Below, in pieces: positions 18,240 through 26,525 of a stretch of 64,000 bases of DNA (position 1 is its first letter; every line of letters starts with the position of its first letter). Both the position numbers and the translations under genes were made by a program. Under the pieces are notes generated by a model. It made no database searches. It had not been told where the DNA came from and saw nothing but the letters and a program-made list of their open reading frames with translations. Origin of the DNA: Bradyrhizobium sp. JYMT SZCCT0180. Lineage in GTDB: Bacteria > Pseudomonadota > Alphaproteobacteria > Rhizobiales > Xanthobacteraceae. The stretch is from NCBI RefSeq assembly GCF_018130165.1, contig NZ_JAFCLZ010000006.1:62001-126000 (forward strand), given 5' to 3'.

Positions 18240-18985
18240 GCTCCGCGATCGAATTGCGCGCGGTCGAGAAGAGATTCGGCAACACATCGGTGATCCGCAA
18301 CGTCAACCTGACGGTCGCGCCGGGCGAGCGCCATGCCTTGATCGGTCCGAACGGGGCCGGCAAATCCACCCTGTTCAATCTGATTAGCGGCTACATGAAA
18401 CCGACCGCCGGCAGCATCCTGCTGCGTGACCAGGTGATCTCCGGCCTGCCGCCGTACCAGATCAACCGCCGCGGGCTGTCACGCAGTTTTCAGGTGACCA
18501 ACGTCTTTGCCAGTATGAGCGTGTGGGAGAACCTCCGTTGCGCTGTGCTCTGGGCGACCGGTTACCGCTATGCGTTCTGGAAGAACATCGACAACCTGCC
18601 CGACGTGCGCCAGCGGACCACCAGGGTTCTCGAGAATATCGGCCTCACTGCCCGGCGCGGCGTTCCTGCCGGTCTACTGACCTATGCGGAGCAGCGCGCC
18701 CTTGAGATCGGCATCACCATCGCCGGCGGCGCCGATGTCATTCTGCTCGACGAGCCGACCGCCGGCATGAGCCATGCCGAAACAGAACGGGCTGTGGCGC
18801 TGATCCGCCGCCTGACGGAAGACCGCACCCTCCTCATCGTCGAGCATGACATGAGCGTGGTGTTCGGTCTCGCCGACCGAATTTCGGTGCTGGTGTACGG
18901 CCAGATCATAGCTTCCGGATCGCCGGAGGAGATTCGCGGCAATCCAAAGGTCAAGGAAGCCTATCTCGGTGAGGAGGCCGCCTGA
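18236..18985 (+). CDS. livG: Liv-type ABC transporter ATP-binding protein (LivG family)
   Basis: A 249-residue cytoplasmic ATPase. Walker A is LIGPNGAGKSTLFNLISG (K43). The signature region reads LTYAEQRALEIGITIAGG, in place of the more common LSYGEQ; Walker B is VILLDEPTAGMSHAE, and the switch histidine is in LLIVEHDMSVVFGLADRI. It pairs with the LivF-type ATPase, which starts at this gene's last base. All nucleotide-binding residues are present, unlike in its partner. Confidence 0.93.
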   Translation: MSSAIELRAVEKRFGNTSVIRNVNLTVAPGERHALIGPNGAGKSTLFNLISGYMKPTAGSILLRDQVISGLPPYQINRRGLSRSFQVTNVFASMSVWENLRCAVLWATGYRYAFWKNIDNLPDVRQRTTRVLENIGLTARRGVPAGLLTYAEQRALEIGITIAGGADVILLDEPTAGMSHAETERAVALIRRLTEDRTLLIVEHDMSVVFGLADRISVLVYGQIIASGSPEEIRGNPKVKEAYLGEEAA

Positions 18986-19680
18986 TGCTGGAGGTCAGGG
19001 ATCTGCACGCCTATTACGGCAAGAGCCACATCCTGCAAGGCGTCGGTATGCGTATCGATGCGGGCGAGGTGGTCAGCCTGCTCGGCCGCAACGGCGTCGG
19101 CCGCTCGACGACCGTCAAGGCCATCATCGGCGAGGTGCAGCCGCATGGCAGCATCCTGTTCAAGGGCCACAATATCGCGGGCCTGCCCAGTCACAAGATC
19201 GCCCATCTTGGCCTCGGCTACGTACCCGAGCATCGCGACATTTTTCCCGGGCTCACTGTACGGCAAAACCTGATGCTCGGCATCAAGGATCCCCGCAAGC
19301 CGGGTAAGTGGCGGTTGGAAGACATGCTGGAGATGTTCCCCAATCTCGCTGCGCGCGCCGATACGGCGGCTGGCGTGATGTCCGGCGGTGAAAAGCAGAT
19401 GCTGACGATTTGCCGCACGCTGATGGGCGACCCCGAGCTTGTCATGATCGACGAGCCGACCGAGGGGCTGGCGCCCATTATCGTGCAACAGGTCGGCGAT
19501 CTCATAGCCGAAATTGCCCGCCGCGGCGTCGCGATATTGCTGGTCGAGCAGAAGCTGTCGATCGCGATGCGTATCTCGCACCGGCTCTATGTGATGGGCC
19601 ACGGTCGCATCGTGTTCGAGGGCACGCCGGCCGATCTCAAGGCCAACGGCGCGATCCGCCGCGAATGGCTCGAGGTTTGA
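18985..19680 (+). CDS. livF: Liv-type ABC transporter ATP-binding protein (LivF family) with Arg in Walker A
   Basis: A 231-residue ATPase, partner of the preceding LivG. Signature MSGGEKQMLTICRTL and Walker B LVMIDEPTEGLAPIIVQQ are normal. Walker A reads LLGRNGVGRSTTVKAIIG: the lysine that contacts the ATP phosphates is arginine (R40, codon CGC). From family knowledge this should weaken hydrolysis at that site. I believe a similar Arg form occurs in some LivF relatives, so it may be a subfamily feature and not damage. It ends the transporter; an 82-bp gap separates it from the acyl-CoA ligase. Confidence 0.9.
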   Translation: MLEVRDLHAYYGKSHILQGVGMRIDAGEVVSLLGRNGVGRSTTVKAIIGEVQPHGSILFKGHNIAGLPSHKIAHLGLGYVPEHRDIFPGLTVRQNLMLGIKDPRKPGKWRLEDMLEMFPNLAARADTAAGVMSGGEKQMLTICRTLMGDPELVMIDEPTEGLAPIIVQQVGDLIAEIARRGVAILLVEQKLSIAMRISHRLYVMGHGRIVFEGTPADLKANGAIRREWLEV

Positions 19681-19762
19681 CGATTTGCAGAGGACTTCAA
19701 CGCCCGGACCGGTTAGGTGCCGTCGGGAAGATGCGACGTTGCGTTAACGATGGGAGAATGTC

Positions 19763-21325
19763 ATGAGCCCCGATATCGGTCTTGCAAATTGGTTCTACCA
19801 GCGCGCGCAACGTACGCCGGAAAGAAAGGCACTTACTTTCGAAGGCGTTACGTGGACCTATCGCGAGGTGCAGCGCCGAATCGACGCTCTGGCCGGTCGC
19901 CTAAGGAAGCTCGGCGTCCACAGCGGCGATCGCGTCGCCTTTCTCGGCCTCAACCAACCCCTTTTCCTTGTCGTCATGTTCGCGGCTGCACGGCTCGGTG
20001 CGGCGTTTGTGCCATTGAATTTCCGGCTTACCGGACCCGAGCTCGTCTTCATCGCCAACGATGCGGGCGCTTGCGCAATGGTCGTAGACACACAACATCG
20101 CGGGCTCATCGATAGGATACGCGACGAGCTCACCACAGTTTCATCCTACCTCACCACGGAAGCAGCCGGTCAATGGTTATCGATCGAAGGAGCGGAACCA
20201 GCGATTGATCATGGCGTCCGAGTAGATCCCGATGCGGCGGCGCTGATCATGTACACATCCGGAACCACTGGAACGCCGAAGGGGGCGATCCTGACGCATG
20301 CGAACCTGTGGTGGAATAACATAAATGCCGTCTTCAGTCAGGACGCATCACAGGATGACGTTACGTTGGCCGTTGCGCCACTCTTTCATATCGCAGGGTT
20401 GAACGCTGTTACTCTCCTGACACTTCAGAAAGGCGGCGAAGTGGTCTTGCATCGATCGTTCGATCCCGGCGCGGCACTCGCTGCATTATCGCAACATCGC
20501 GTCTCGACGATGTTCGGTGTCCCGGCCATGTTCCAATCCATGGCACAGCATCCGAATTTCGAGAAAACCGATCTCTCCGCGGTACGGATGCTTATCTGTG
20601 GCGGCGCACCTTGTCCCATGCCCCTCCTGCAGATCTATGAAGCGCGAGGCATAGCGATCCAACAGGGTTATGGGCTGACAGAAACGGCGCCGATGTGCAC
20701 GTTTCTGTCATCGGAATACAGCATCTCGAAGCTCGGCTCGTCTGGTCGCCCACCCCTGTTTACCGAGCTAAGGCTTGCCCATTCCGATGGTTCAATTGTT
20801 ACGGGACCGAACATCATGGGCGAAATTCAGGTTCGAGGACCGAACGTCATGTTGGGCTACTGGAACCGTCCCGACGCGACCGCGGAGGTGATTGATCGCG
20901 AGGGTTGGTTTCGAACAGGCGATATTGGCTACACCGACGATGAAGGGTTTCTCTATGTCTGCGATCGTCTGAAGGACATGATCATCAGCGGTGGTGAGAA
21001 TATTTATCCGGCAGAGGTTGAAAGCGCACTTTCCAAACATCTCTCTATCGCCGAAGTCGCTGTGATCGGAGTGCCCGACGACAAGTGGGGCGAAGCCGTC
21101 ACCGCGGTCGTGACGCTTAAGCCCGGGTCAACACTGACACTCGAAGAGCTGAGAGACTTCGCGAGCAAATCGCTTGGCCGATACAAGATGCCTCGACGGC
21201 TGGAACTGATCGGGGCACTTCCCCGCAACGCGGCCGGGAAGGTGTTGAAAACAGAGTTACGGCGGCAGCTGGTCCAGGCGATAGGGGCCCCCGATGCCGC
21301 GATGAGAGATCGATACCGAAAGTGA
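19763..21325 (+). CDS. Acyl-CoA synthetase / long- or aryl-chain acid-CoA ligase (AMP-forming, ANL family)
   Basis: A 520-residue enzyme that activates a carboxylic acid with ATP and CoA through an acyl-adenylate. Motifs: the phosphate-binding loop IMYTSGTTGTPKGAILTHAN, the adenine-binding QQGYGLTETAPMC, the hinge GWFRTGDIGYTDDEGFLYVC DRLKD region (about residues 380-405), and the catalytic lysine segment GRYKMPRRLE with NAAGKVLKTELR at the C-terminus. A GGGAG site precedes the ATG. Its place after a five-gene Liv-type importer suggests that it traps the imported acid as a CoA ester. Chain length or aromatic preference cannot be told. Confidence 0.92.
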   Translation: MSPDIGLANWFYQRAQRTPERKALTFEGVTWTYREVQRRIDALAGRLRKLGVHSGDRVAFLGLNQPLFLVVMFAAARLGAAFVPLNFRLTGPELVFIANDAGACAMVVDTQHRGLIDRIRDELTTVSSYLTTEAAGQWLSIEGAEPAIDHGVRVDPDAAALIMYTSGTTGTPKGAILTHANLWWNNINAVFSQDASQDDVTLAVAPLFHIAGLNAVTLLTLQKGGEVVLHRSFDPGAALAALSQHRVSTMFGVPAMFQSMAQHPNFEKTDLSAVRMLICGGAPCPMPLLQIYEARGIAIQQGYGLTETAPMCTFLSSEYSISKLGSSGRPPLFTELRLAHSDGSIVTGPNIMGEIQVRGPNVMLGYWNRPDATAEVIDREGWFRTGDIGYTDDEGFLYVCDRLKDMIISGGENIYPAEVESALSKHLSIAEVAVIGVPDDKWGEAVTAVVTLKPGSTLTLEELRDFASKSLGRYKMPRRLELIGALPRNAAGKVLKTELRRQLVQAIGAPDAAMRDRYRK

Positions 21326-21949
21326 TGCTCTCAACCCGGCGCGCCAGCAGCAATTCTCGACCGAGCTTCTAAACCTGATTTCCAAACTTGGACGGAAACA
21401 GAGCGGTTTCTATAACGAACTCAGTAATTTGAGTCCTGACTGCGGCGGGAGGGTACTCAGCCAGAACCGTGCCGATCACAACCGATTGAAATAACTCACA
21501 AAACCGGAGCGACGATGCGTGTGTAGCACCTCAGTGCAGCATCCCGCAAGTTCGCCGAACTTTGTCATTTTACTCTTGTGAGCGGTCAACGACATCGGAC
21601 ACAGGCACGCCAACTCGTCTCACTATTTAGGTCACAGACCGCTTGCGCACTCCTAACGCGACAGTCAGGTGGGGCGGCGCGGGAAACCAGAGGACGAGCA
21701 CAACGTCGCCGTCGCCGTGGCAATAGACTGCCCTTCCAGAACCGCCGTGTCAGGCCTGCCCCTGCTCTTCCTCGGCCGGCACCGCAATCGCCGCCACGTC
21801 GGCAGAGACGGCCCCTGAAACACGGAACGCTCAATATTAAATGCGGAAAGCGCACTTCATTGGCAATCGCATTTTCGAGAGCAAAGCCGATCCATATCAC
21901 CGAGAACGCCGGTGTGACGCGAGAATTCGCCTATACGGACCGAACCGTC
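21326..21949. other. Non-coding stretch with dispersed-repeat sequence
   Basis: About 620 bp without a supported gene. Positions 21385-21450 resemble 48490-48555: both contain the exact run ATAACGAACTCAG in a longer, roughly two-thirds identical context (GGACGGAAAC... against GGCGGAAAT...). Nothing else was recognised, apart from the start of the relaxase-like remnant that follows. Confidence 0.4.
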
Positions 21950-22284
21950 ATGATGGATCCGCGGCACGACGTTCCATTCGACTACTCGCATCTGCACGAT
22001 GATCTCGCTCATTTAGAAGTGCTGCTGCCGCCTAACGTCGCTGAGGAATTTCGCGACCCTGCCGTTCTGGCTCACGCGCTCGACATGACCGAGATCCGCA
22101 AGATTTGGACACCAGTATCGGAGCGCATTCGTAAGCCCCAAGGTGCCATGTCGGTTTGTCATCGCGCTGCCGCCCGAGTCCGAAGTACCCCTGGACGAAG
22201 CTATCACTATTGCGCGGAGGATCGTTCACCCCCCAACCAAGCTTTCGTTGGGTCGACCGTATTCTGTAAAATTCAATCAAATTT
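21950..22284 (+). pseudogene. MobA/MobL-like relaxase remnant, frameshifted
   Basis: Read from an ATG at 21950, the frame gives FDYSHLHDDLAHLEVLLP, then PPNVAEEFRDPAVLAHALD. Near 22148 the sense moves to the +1 frame, which continues RFVIALPPESEVPLDEAITI, then ARRIVHPP and a stop. A charged FDYSH segment, a short strand ending in LLP and later an IALPPE strand recall the start of MobA/MobL (TraA-type) conjugative relaxases, but I assign this from pattern memory only. The rest of the protein is absent. It could be another mobilisation protein. The coding sense over two frames makes a decayed gene likely whatever its family. Confidence 0.4.
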
Positions 22285-22291
22285 GATTTTA
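22275..22291. promoter_or_regulatory. Perfect 14-bp palindrome resembling the site at 24662
   Basis: AATCAAATTTGATT (22275-22288) is a perfect palindrome, flanked by an outer repeat ATTCAAT/ATTGAAT. The 15-mer TCAAATTTGATTTTA (22277-22291) differs by one base from TCAAATCTGATTTTA at 24662-24676. It lies just past the IclR stop, not in an obvious promoter. Confidence 0.35.
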
Positions 22292-22309
22292 CTAAATTGA
22301 ATGCCGCGG

Positions 22310-23116
22310 CTATCCGCCTCGGTGACCTATCGACGACGAAAGCGCGTTCGCATGACTCAGCAGGAGTTTGCTAAATCGTAGTTCGGTTTCGCGATCAAAA
22401 TCGTTTGCCGGACCTAGAAGGGTCAGCGCGCCTGCGAGCCTTCCTTCGTAGTCAAAGACCGGAGACGACATGGCGGCATGGCCGATATTGAGCAGGCTCT
22501 CGGTCTTGGCATAGCCTCGTGCCTTTACGGCTTTTACTATCTCGCCAAGTTCGGCGGCAGTGAACTTGAACTTGGAGGATGTTCGAGCCATTTGCCGCTC
22601 AATTTCAACGCAGCGCTTGACCCATTCCGGGTTCGCGAACGCGAGGTAGATCCGCCCTGTTGCAGACGAAGTCAGCGGCAGCGTGAAGCCAACCCTGACG
22701 ACCAGTGGGACTTCCTTTAGTCCATCCACTTTCGCGACAATACACGGCCCGACATTTCCATGGATAGAGAGATACGCCGCCTCCCCCGTTACATCCCGCA
22801 AGTCGTAAAGAGTTTTTCGCGCTTGATGGACCAGGTCGATCTTGGAGAGAGCAGTGAGTCCCAACTGAAGGGCGTAGGGACCGAGGGCATAGTACCCGGT
22901 TTCGGATTCCTGGACCACGAGGCCGAGATTGCAAAAGCTCACGAGATAGAGATGGGCCTTGCTTGCCGACATCCCTGCAGCCGCCGAGAGGGACTTCAAC
23001 GACATCGGACCGGGGGCCTCCTCAAGCGCTCGAATGAGCCGGAATCCCACCTCTACAGCCTGGATGTTGCGTTGGCCCCTATCGCTTTGGTCTCTATCGG
23101 TCTGATCTCGCATCAT
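22310..23116 (-). CDS. IclR-family transcriptional regulator
   Basis: A 268-residue regulator. The N-terminal winged helix is VEVGFRLIRALEEAPGPMSL then AAAGMSASKAHLYLVSFCNL; the effector domain contains VGFTLPLTSSATGRIYLAFA and GHAAMSSPVFDYEGRLAGAL. It is on the same strand as, and downstream of, the salicylate-hydroxylase-like gene, with a Rieske-oxygenase remnant between them. It is the probable regulator of the divergent monooxygenase / Bug promoter at 24624-24765, where a TCAAATCTGATTTTA site resembles the palindrome at 22275. Target and inducer are inferred only. Confidence 0.9.
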   Translation of the reverse strand: MMRDQTDRDQSDRGQRNIQAVEVGFRLIRALEEAPGPMSLKSLSAAAGMSASKAHLYLVSFCNLGLVVQESETGYYALGPYALQLGLTALSKIDLVHQARKTLYDLRDVTGEAAYLSIHGNVGPCIVAKVDGLKEVPLVVRVGFTLPLTSSATGRIYLAFANPEWVKRCVEIERQMARTSSKFKFTAAELGEIVKAVKARGYAKTESLLNIGHAAMSSPVFDYEGRLAGALTLLGPANDFDRETELRFSKLLLSHANALSSSIGHRGG

Positions 23117-23214
23117 GCCACGTTCCTGCGCTGCAGATGAAATGTTTAGCCGGAATGCAGCAGCTACAACAGATCATAATGCCATCAAGGTCCGCTCTGA
23201 CCGCGGCTTGACTG

Positions 23215-23365
23215 GCCAAGACACATTGAATGCCGCGCTGTACGACCAGATACCGGTTCGCCGATCACGAACGACCCAAAGCCGTTGGCCGCAGTCCAGA
23301 AGTAGAAGCACGTCTCATCAGTCTCCCGGCATGACGCGATGAAGTATTCTCAAGGCGAAGCCGCC
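23215..23365 (-). pseudogene. C-terminal remnant of a Rieske ring-hydroxylating oxygenase large subunit, frameshifted
   Basis: On the minus strand, one frame gives LRILHRVMPGD and a stop. Dropping one G from the GGG at about 23328-23330 joins it to ETDETCFYFWTAANGF. The composite, a PETxxTxxYFWxxAxxF pattern, matches the conserved C-terminal segment of vanillate-demethylase-type oxygenases (TPETETxxHYFW). No other part of the protein is present. It lies between the flavin monooxygenase and IclR, so the module may once have included a ring oxygenase. The assignment rests on one motif. Confidence 0.4.
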
Positions 23366-23390
23366 TTGACGCAGCCCGTCTTTTCCGTAC

Positions 23391-24608
23391 CTAGATCGCT
23401 GCGGATACCGCAGGCATACGCGGCATCGCATCAGCGCGCAGCGCGTCGTACTCGAATATCCAGTCGTAGCGCTGCTTGACCTTGTCTTCCCGCCACTCGT
23501 TTTCGACATATCGTTTCGCCCCGACAGCATCCGCCAAGGCCGGATTATGGAAGCGTTTCGAGTTATCGAGAGCGCCGTTCACCAATTTTGTCGTCCGACC
23601 GATCCGTAGGCTTTCATATCGGGACAACGCTTGCGGAAAATCGGCATTCTCGGACAGGCATTGGGCCAACACGGCTCCGTCCTCGATCGCCATGTTCGCA
23701 CCCTGAGCGAGCGTCGGAAGCGTCGGATGGGCCGCATCTCCGAGCAAAGTCACGCGCCCGAAACTCCAGCGTGTCAGCGGCTGGCGTCCGAGCAGCGCCC
23801 ACTTGTAGGGTACGTCGATGTTGCGGATGATTTCGTGGATGTCTGGGTGCCATCCCTCGAAGTCGGCCGCGCACTCGTCATGCGTACCTCGCTCGGTCCA
23901 GGATTCGACTTGCCAATCGTCACGCTCGACAATGCCAACGAAATTGAAGCTCTCCAGTCCGCGAACAGGGTATGTGACTACATGTCCGCCGCTCCCCACC
24001 CAGTTGGTGCCAACAGGGCGCGAGAATTTCGAAGGTAGCAAGCTCGCGTGGATCAACCCCCTCCATGCAACACATCCGGTGAAATGCGCTCGATCGGCAC
24101 CGGCCAACTGGCTGCGGATCTGCGAGTGTACGCCATCGGCTCCAATCAGGACGTCGCCCCGGCTACGCGCGCCGTCCTGCAACGTGATCTGCACCCCGGT
24201 CTCGTCCTGCTCAAACTTCAAGTACCGAGAGTTCAGGCGCACGGCATCCGCCTTTAGGGCCGTTACCGCATCAACCAACGCTCGATGCAGGTCCGCGCGA
24301 TGGATCATGAAGTATGGCGCGCCATACCGCTCGCGAGACACTACGCCGAGATCAAACAGCTTCCACGTCTCGCCGGTATTCCAGAGGCGGATCTCCTTGC
24401 CGGCCGGTTCGACCCAAAGGGGTTGCAGCGCCGGTTCAAGGCCGAGTGCGAGAAGGACTCGGGATCCGTTGGCCGAAATCTGAACGCCTGCACCGACCTC
24501 GGCGAAGGCAGGGGCCTGCTCGAACACCTCGACGTCGATACCGCGACGCAGACATGCAAGGGCGGCGGTCAACCCACCAATTCCAGCTCCCACAATGATC
24601 GCTCGCAA
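23391..24608 (-). CDS. Salicylate-hydroxylase-like FAD-dependent monooxygenase
   Basis: A 405-residue group A flavoprotein of the salicylate 1-hydroxylase / 3-hydroxybenzoate 6-hydroxylase type. The N-terminus is AIIVGAGIGGLTAALACLRR; then FAEVGAGVQISANGSRVLLA, typical of this branch; the DG motif VLIGADGVHSQIRSQLAGAD; and the GD motif VTLLGDAAHPTLPTLAQGAN with MAIEDGAVLAQCL. I favour a TTG start at 24608, six bases after GAGG, because the strand-forming residues follow at once; a TTG at 24623 is possible. It is divergent from the Bug gene at 24766. Decarboxylating hydroxylation of a phenolic acid is likely; the exact substrate is unknown. Confidence 0.9.
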   Translation of the reverse strand: MRAIIVGAGIGGLTAALACLRRGIDVEVFEQAPAFAEVGAGVQISANGSRVLLALGLEPALQPLWVEPAGKEIRLWNTGETWKLFDLGVVSRERYGAPYFMIHRADLHRALVDAVTALKADAVRLNSRYLKFEQDETGVQITLQDGARSRGDVLIGADGVHSQIRSQLAGADRAHFTGCVAWRGLIHASLLPSKFSRPVGTNWVGSGGHVVTYPVRGLESFNFVGIVERDDWQVESWTERGTHDECAADFEGWHPDIHEIIRNIDVPYKWALLGRQPLTRWSFGRVTLLGDAAHPTLPTLAQGANMAIEDGAVLAQCLSENADFPQALSRYESLRIGRTTKLVNGALDNSKRFHNPALADAVGAKRYVENEWREDKVKQRYDWIFEYDALRADAMPRMPAVSAAI

Positions 24609-24661
24609 GGCGCACCTCAGCAATTAGGATTGAACAATTCATAATTGCTGTATTAAGTTTG

Positions 24662-24676
24662 TCAAATCTGATTTTA
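24662..24676. promoter_or_regulatory. Candidate operator in the divergent monooxygenase/Bug promoter
   Basis: TCAAATCTGATTTTA, one base different from the site at 22277-22291. It lies between the starts of the monooxygenase (24608) and Bug (24766) genes. A second small inverted repeat, CAATT-CAT-AATTG, is next to it on the left. IclR binding is inferred. Confidence 0.4.
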
Positions 24677-24765
24677 TAATGTTGGATGGCCACAGCGGCG
24701 ATGCCGTCGCATGCAGTTTTCGCTGCTGACGATAAGAAGTTGGTTGAATGGGAGAGGGAGCGACT

Positions 24766-25746
24766 ATGAAACAAGCGGTAATCACCGTGGCGTTTGCGAT
24801 CCTCGCGTGCCTGGGAACAGTCATCGTGAGCGGGTCTGCCTCCTGGGCATATCCCGACCGTCCCATTCGTCTTGTCGTGAGTTTCCCTGCCGGCGGCAGC
24901 TCCGATGCGATTGCCCGAATCGTACAACAAGCTGCCGAGAAGCAACTGGGGCAGCCGATCGTGATCGAAAACAAGCCCGGTGCGGGCGGCGCATTGGGAA
25001 TCGACATGGTCGCAAAGGCGCCGCCGGATGGATACCTGATTGGACTGGGAGGCGCAGGCGCACTCGGCATCAATCTGGGCCTTCAGGAAAAGCCGCCTTA
25101 CGACCCCCGCAAGGACCTCAGACCGGTGACAGGACTCGCCTCGGTACCCTTCATCCTGGCGGCATCGTCATCGCATAAGGGAAAATCCCTTCGCGATATT
25201 ATCGCACTTGCCAAGGACTCGAAGCAGCCGCTCGCTCTCGGTCACGGCGGCAATGGCACGATGATGCATTTGACGGCCGAAATGTTAAACCAGACCGCTG
25301 CTATCAAGATTGATTTCGTGCCCTATCGCGGTATCGCGCCTGTCGTGAATGACCTGATCGGAGGACATATCGACCTCGGTATAGTTGATCCGCCATCCGC
25401 CTTGCAGGCGATCGAGAGTGGTATGATCACAACGGTCGCGGTTTCTTCCGCTCAACGATTTGCCCGCTTGCCCACAATTCCTACATTCGCCGAGTCGGGC
25501 TTGCCGGATTTCGAGTCGATCGGCTGGTTTGGCATTGTCGCCCCGGCCGGAACTCCAGCCGATCTGGTCGCCAAACTCAACAAGGCCTTCGTGACGGCAT
25601 TGGCCGATCCGGGAGTCGTCGACAAGATCCGCGCGCTCGGCTCAGTACCGATGCCGATGAGTCCCGACGAATTTCAGGCTTTTATTGCCAGTGAGGCGGC
25701 CAAATGGGAGAAGGTCGTCGCAAAGTCCACTGGAAAAGCGAACTGA
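24766..25746 (+). CDS. Bug-family substrate-binding protein (GHGGN subgroup)
   Basis: A 326-residue receptor from the ATG at 24766, which has a GGGAG site; an in-frame ATG at 24748 lies inside that site. The signal peptide is followed by IRLVVSFPAGGSSDAIARIV, VIENKPGAGGALGIDMVAKA and WFGIVAPAGTPADLVAKLNK. It is a close paralogue of the 6754 gene: both share YDPRKDL.PVTGLASVPFIL, GHGGNGT.MHLT and GVPF-like C-terminal segments over their full length. It probably binds a related ligand and may supply the substrate of the divergent salicylate-hydroxylase-like enzyme. Confidence 0.92.
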   Translation: MKQAVITVAFAILACLGTVIVSGSASWAYPDRPIRLVVSFPAGGSSDAIARIVQQAAEKQLGQPIVIENKPGAGGALGIDMVAKAPPDGYLIGLGGAGALGINLGLQEKPPYDPRKDLRPVTGLASVPFILAASSSHKGKSLRDIIALAKDSKQPLALGHGGNGTMMHLTAEMLNQTAAIKIDFVPYRGIAPVVNDLIGGHIDLGIVDPPSALQAIESGMITTVAVSSAQRFARLPTIPTFAESGLPDFESIGWFGIVAPAGTPADLVAKLNKAFVTALADPGVVDKIRALGSVPMPMSPDEFQAFIASEAAKWEKVVAKSTGKAN

Positions 25747-25796
25747 GGCGATGTTGCGTACGTAACCCCACCGGGGTTCCTGATGCAGCGAGAGCT

Positions 25797-26525
25797 TCAG
25801 CGATACTTCTCAGCCATGACCACGCAATTGATCAGCGCGGCCGCATCGCGCCTTGCTGCAAACGATGTTTCCGGGTGATGTTTCAGGAATGATTTCACCC
25901 CGCGCAACGTGGGCACCGAGTTCCGGGCCAACTTTGCCAATAACGCCGCGACATGCCCTTCGATCTGATCTGAGGGGCATGTCATGCTCACGAGGCCGAT
26001 CGCCTGGGCTTCCGATGCGGCTAATGAATCGCGCGTGAAGATAAGCCGTGCCAGTGCCGCGCGCGAAAGCCGATCGGACAATGCAGCCATGACGAGGGTC
26101 GGCGCGATATCTTTGTCCATCTCCGGCACGGAAAATTTCGCATCCTCGGATGCTATGCAGACATCCGCGAGACCGGCGAGCGCGCACCCTACCCCTGCAG
26201 CCTTTCCCCGCACTGATATGATGAGCGGAACGTTGAGATCTCGCACACATTGATAGAAATCGAGAATGGGGTCCGCGATCGAGTGGCGAAGATCCAGGGC
26301 CGTCGCCCGTGTACCGGGCGGAGGTATGACCGACGTGCGACCGGTACAAAAATCCGGCCCGTCGGCGTGCAAGTAGACAGCCCGCGTCGTCGGGGACATC
26401 GCCTCGAAGGCCTGAACGATGGCATCGACCATGGAAGGACTAAGCAGATTTCCGGAGGCGGGACTTGCCAGTACGACTTCGAGAATGGCGTCTTGGCGGG
26501 GCACAATTCGTACACTATCAGTCAT
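25797..26525 (-). CDS. Enoyl-CoA hydratase/isomerase family protein
   Basis: A 242-residue crotonase-fold enzyme. The oxyanion-hole region reads ISVRGKAAGVGCALAGLADV, and the catalytic-glutamate region reads FSVPEMDKDIAPTLVMAALS. It is shorter than the 255-260 usual for the family, and the first substrate-binding loop (FCTGRTSVIPPPG) departs from the common SAGxDL. Its ATG overlaps the stop of the molybdopterin subunit (ATGA), so it is the coupled last gene of the four-gene operon controlled from 32.1 kb. It may process a CoA ester made by the ADP-forming ligase; hydratase, isomerase and hydrolase activities all exist in this fold. Confidence 0.85.
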   Translation of the reverse strand: MTDSVRIVPRQDAILEVVLASPASGNLLSPSMVDAIVQAFEAMSPTTRAVYLHADGPDFCTGRTSVIPPPGTRATALDLRHSIADPILDFYQCVRDLNVPLIISVRGKAAGVGCALAGLADVCIASEDAKFSVPEMDKDIAPTLVMAALSDRLSRAALARLIFTRDSLAASEAQAIGLVSMTCPSDQIEGHVAALLAKLARNSVPTLRGVKSFLKHHPETSFAARRDAAALINCVVMAEKYR

